NCBI RefSeq assembly: GCF_027923225.1 | Contig: NZ_BSDI01000040.1 | Span: forward strand, 82,231-146,230 | DNA length: 64,000 bases | Direction: 5' to 3' | Source of the DNA: Phytohabitans aurantiacus | GTDB taxonomy: Bacteria; Actinomycetota; Actinomycetes; Mycobacteriales; Micromonosporaceae | Shown: in pieces, positions 61,822-64,000 of the stretch | Position numbering within the stretch: position 1 is the first letter of the stretch | How the letters are laid out: every line of letters starts with the position of its first letter | Notes under the pieces: generated by a model | Databases searched by the model: none | What the model saw: the letters and a program-made list of their open reading frames with translations, nothing else | What the model was told of the DNA's origin: nothing | Translations under genes and position numbers: made by a program

Positions 61822-63834
61822 ATGCGGCTGCGAAGATTGACGGTAGTGGCGACAGCGGCGGTGGGCCTGATCGGGTCCGCCGCCGTCGCGGTAACTCCGG
61901 CCGAGGCGGCCAGCTACGCGGGCGCCTTCAAGCCGGTGGACCCGCAGAACTGGCAGAACCCCGACGACATGACCTGGGACGACTACACGCCGGTGCCGGG
62001 GCGCAACTGGAACGACCCGTCGGTGGCCGGCTCGGTGCGAAACTTCAAGATCGCTCTGGTACTGGTCGACTACCCCGACCAGCCCTTCGTGGTGACCCAG
62101 CCGGCGGGGTCGACCATCTTCGGCAACCCGCAGCCCAGCGCCGCCAACATTCCCACCGACCAGGTGGCCAAGCACTACACCGATCTGCTCAACACCCCGA
62201 ACGCGCTCAACCACGGTCGCACCCTCCACGACTACTGGATGGAGGATTCGGGTGGCCGGTACGGCGTCGAGCTGACGGGATTCGGCCCGTACACGCTGCC
62301 GAACAAGTCGTACCACTATGGAATCACCAACGACATGAACCCGGGCATGTGCCCGACCGGCGAGACCTGTAACAGGAACATCCGCACCGACGCGCGCGCC
62401 GCTTGGCTCGCGGCGGTCGGCCAGGAGGTCATCGACCAGTACGAGCAGATCTTCTATCTCGGCGCGGGCCAGGACGAATCGTCGACCTGGCAGGAGTTCG
62501 GGATGATGAAGTTCAACAACAAGGAAGACGTGACCGACGCGTGGGGCCCGCCCGACCCGGCGATGAACAACTGGTCCCGCACCCGGTACGTGGAGTGGAC
62601 GTCGTGGCAGTCGGCGGCCAGCATCTGGCCCAACGCCAGCGGCAACTCGTCGACACAGGCCGAAAGCTCCGGCATGAGCGTGTACGCGCACGAGCTGAGC
62701 CACCTGCTCGGCATCGGCGACAACTACAACAACCCGTACGCCACACCGGTGCGCCGCGCGTACTCGGGCATCTGGGGGATGCTGTCGCGCGGCACCTTCA
62801 ACGGACCCGGCGGCCCGCACACCAGGTGGAAGATTCCGGCCGTCGAGGGCAGTTCGCTGGGCGCCCAGCACATGCTGCGCGACAAGATGAAGATCGGTCT
62901 GGTCGCTCCCGACGACGTGCTCAAGGTGTCGCGCGAGGCGCTGGCCAGTTCCGGTCTCGTGGTGGCCACGGTGACCGCGCGTTCGGCGTACACCGGCGAA
63001 GGGCTGGCCGGCGTCAACGTCGCGATGAACCAGGACCGTTCGCCGGCGTGCACGGTCGCGACCGATCCGCTGTGCGACGGCGGCAACTACAACAACTACA
63101 CGGTCGAGGTGGTCGACCGGGTGGGTGCGGATTCGTTCACGCCGGACCGCGGCGTGCTGCTCAGCAAGACGAAGAACGCGGACAGCGCGCCGTTCGTGTG
63201 GGTCGTCGACGCGCACCCCGAAGACATCAACATGGTCGACTATCGCAAGCCGGACGGTACGCCGGTGATGATCACCATGGGTGACTACCGGCAGCTCTCC
63301 GACGCCCTCTTCCACTCCGGCACCGACTCGGGCAGCGACTACGAGTACGTCGACGAGGCCAACGGGCTGCACTTCTACGTGCTCAACGCGGTCCACGACG
63401 GCGCCGGCATCCTCCAGTACACGGTGGCGATCCGGCCGCTCGACCGCAGCGCCGACCCGCAGACCCGCGGCCTGAAGCTGTCGGCGGGTGAGGTGACCGC
63501 CGGCCGGCCGACCCGCAACGGCGCCACGTGCACGTTCGATCTGACCAACACCGGCCAGTTCTTGGGGATGGGCGCGGTGCCGCACCCGACCGACGTCTCC
63601 ACATACGTCAAGGCGGACGTGTACCGGCTGTCGGCGCAGGTGGCCGGCAAGGGGTACCGGGCATGGCTGCCGCACGAAATCACCACCGCGCGGTTCGGCC
63701 AGAGCACGAAGGTCCACGTATCCGTCGGGGCGACCGCCGACGCGGCCGGCACCGGTTTCGTGAAGCTCACCGCCACATCGGAGAGCGACCCGACCAAGAC
63801 CGTGACCCGGCAGTGCCGGGTCGAGAAGGGCTGA
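61822..63834 (+). CDS. secreted M6 family metalloprotease
   Basis: This 670-residue exported protease has a signal peptide (RLRRLTVVATAAVGLIGSAAVA ... AEAA, about residues 1-30). Its M6-type domain has the zinc site HELSH at residues 290-294 and a metal-side GIGDNY motif after it. IALVLVDYPDQPF opens the catalytic fold. The C-terminal half (after about residue 400) looks beta-rich. It resembles immune-inhibitor-A-like peptidases. GAGAGGTGTAGAA precedes ATG 61822. Confidence 0.9.
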   Translation: MRLRRLTVVATAAVGLIGSAAVAVTPAEAASYAGAFKPVDPQNWQNPDDMTWDDYTPVPGRNWNDPSVAGSVRNFKIALVLVDYPDQPFVVTQPAGSTIFGNPQPSAANIPTDQVAKHYTDLLNTPNALNHGRTLHDYWMEDSGGRYGVELTGFGPYTLPNKSYHYGITNDMNPGMCPTGETCNRNIRTDARAAWLAAVGQEVIDQYEQIFYLGAGQDESSTWQEFGMMKFNNKEDVTDAWGPPDPAMNNWSRTRYVEWTSWQSAASIWPNASGNSSTQAESSGMSVYAHELSHLLGIGDNYNNPYATPVRRAYSGIWGMLSRGTFNGPGGPHTRWKIPAVEGSSLGAQHMLRDKMKIGLVAPDDVLKVSREALASSGLVVATVTARSAYTGEGLAGVNVAMNQDRSPACTVATDPLCDGGNYNNYTVEVVDRVGADSFTPDRGVLLSKTKNADSAPFVWVVDAHPEDINMVDYRKPDGTPVMITMGDYRQLSDALFHSGTDSGSDYEYVDEANGLHFYVLNAVHDGAGILQYTVAIRPLDRSADPQTRGLKLSAGEVTAGRPTRNGATCTFDLTNTGQFLGMGAVPHPTDVSTYVKADVYRLSAQVAGKGYRAWLPHEITTARFGQSTKVHVSVGATADAAGTGFVKLTATSESDPTKTVTRQCRVEKG

Positions 63835-63839
63835 AAGCC

Positions 63840-63884
63840 GAGCGCCTACCGGCCGTCGATCCGCTCGACGACCGGTAGGCGCTC
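63840..63884. terminator. strong bidirectional hairpin terminator
   Basis: GAGCGCCTACCGG and CCGGTAGGCGCTC form a perfect 13-bp stem, and the loop contains a second inverted pair (GTCGA/TCGAC). It lies between the convergent protease gene and the next minus-strand gene. There is no clear T-run, which is normal in actinobacteria. Confidence 0.85.
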
Positions 63885-63901
63885 AGCTGGTGCTTCGGTC
63901 C

Positions 63902-64000
63902 CTACTGGACGTTGACCCGAACCGAGTCGAACGCCGGGATCTGGTTGGCCCGCTGCATCATCGGCGGACGGTGCGAACCGTCACCAGCCCACGCCGCGCA
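63902..64000 (-). CDS. unidentified gene, 3' end only
   Basis: The last 32 codons of a minus-strand gene end at a TAG (63904-63902) after the window edge cuts its body. The visible peptide (AAWAGDGSHRPPMMQRANQI then PAFDSVRVNVQ) is hydrophilic. I do not recognise it; convergent placement behind a shared terminator supports it being a real gene end. Confidence 0.55.
   Translation of the reverse strand, partial: CAAWAGDGSHRPPMMQRANQIPAFDSVRVNVQ

Noticed and set aside
1..64000. Prophage, transposon or CRISPR content
   Set aside because: No integrase, transposase, terminase, Cas gene or regularly spaced repeat array was seen on either strand.

Overview
The window is high-GC actinobacterial chromosome. 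Frequent GTG starts, tightly packed operons with ATGA/GTGA overlaps, a six-component-type mce operon, a SigD/ShbA-type sigma factor with an RsdA-like anti-sigma factor, ROK and PucR regulators, CBM2-bearing secreted proteins and a CsoR/CopZ pair all point to Actinomycetia. The mix looks most like Micromonosporaceae, but that assignment is my inference. I see no rRNA, tRNA, CRISPR array, transposase, integrase or phage gene.

Layout. 1-6124 (minus): mce lipid-import operon (ATPase, two YrbE permeases, four MCE proteins, the last cut by the window edge). 6263-7557: sigma factor and its membrane anti-sigma factor. 7558-8435: the only long gene-free stretch, filled with a 14-bp tandem repeat and several hairpin-forming repeats. 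8436-12918: compact acyl-carrier assembly line (ACP, ketosynthase, degenerate ketosynthase, benzoate-CoA-ligase-like adenylation domain fused to a thioesterase). 13003-14655: unknown membrane protein, XRE regulator, copper chaperone and CsoR. 14770-20911: two secreted CBM2 proteins (a HExxH DUF6055-like protein and a CotH kinase), an FHA protein, and the VTC/DUF4956 pair. 21055-23411: dnaG and a small follower gene. 23412-38132: carbohydrate region with two ROK regulators, an ABC-2 exporter, a Tat-exported sugar isomerase, a ribose-type ABC importer, a Gfo/Idh oxidoreductase and a large secreted ThuA/sugar-dehydrogenase/PKD/CBM6 protein.

38337-46212 is an eight-gene operon resembling the ebo metabolite-transport cluster (UbiA/EboC, isomerase, EboA, TatD/EboB, EboE, EboF) framed by a myo-inositol-phosphate-synthase-like gene and a polyprenyl diphosphate synthase. 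46285-52326 is an exopolysaccharide cluster (glycosyltransferase, O-antigen ligase-like, Wzz-like, Wzx-like, sulfotransferase). 52396-54609 holds three proteins of unknown function. 54602-61788 is a PucR-controlled hydroxyproline-catabolism-like set (HcnC-type oxidase, HcnA/B fusion, proline-racemase-family epimerase) interrupted by an MMPL transporter. The window ends with a secreted M6 metalloprotease, a strong bidirectional hairpin and the 3' end of a convergent gene.

The most unusual signal is a dispersed 56-bp palindrome (four copies plus a half-site) that sits at the 3' ends of genes, carries stop codons in all three frames, and in one case lies inside a membrane prenyltransferase gene where the in-frame stop has changed from TAA to TTA, so the gene reads through it.
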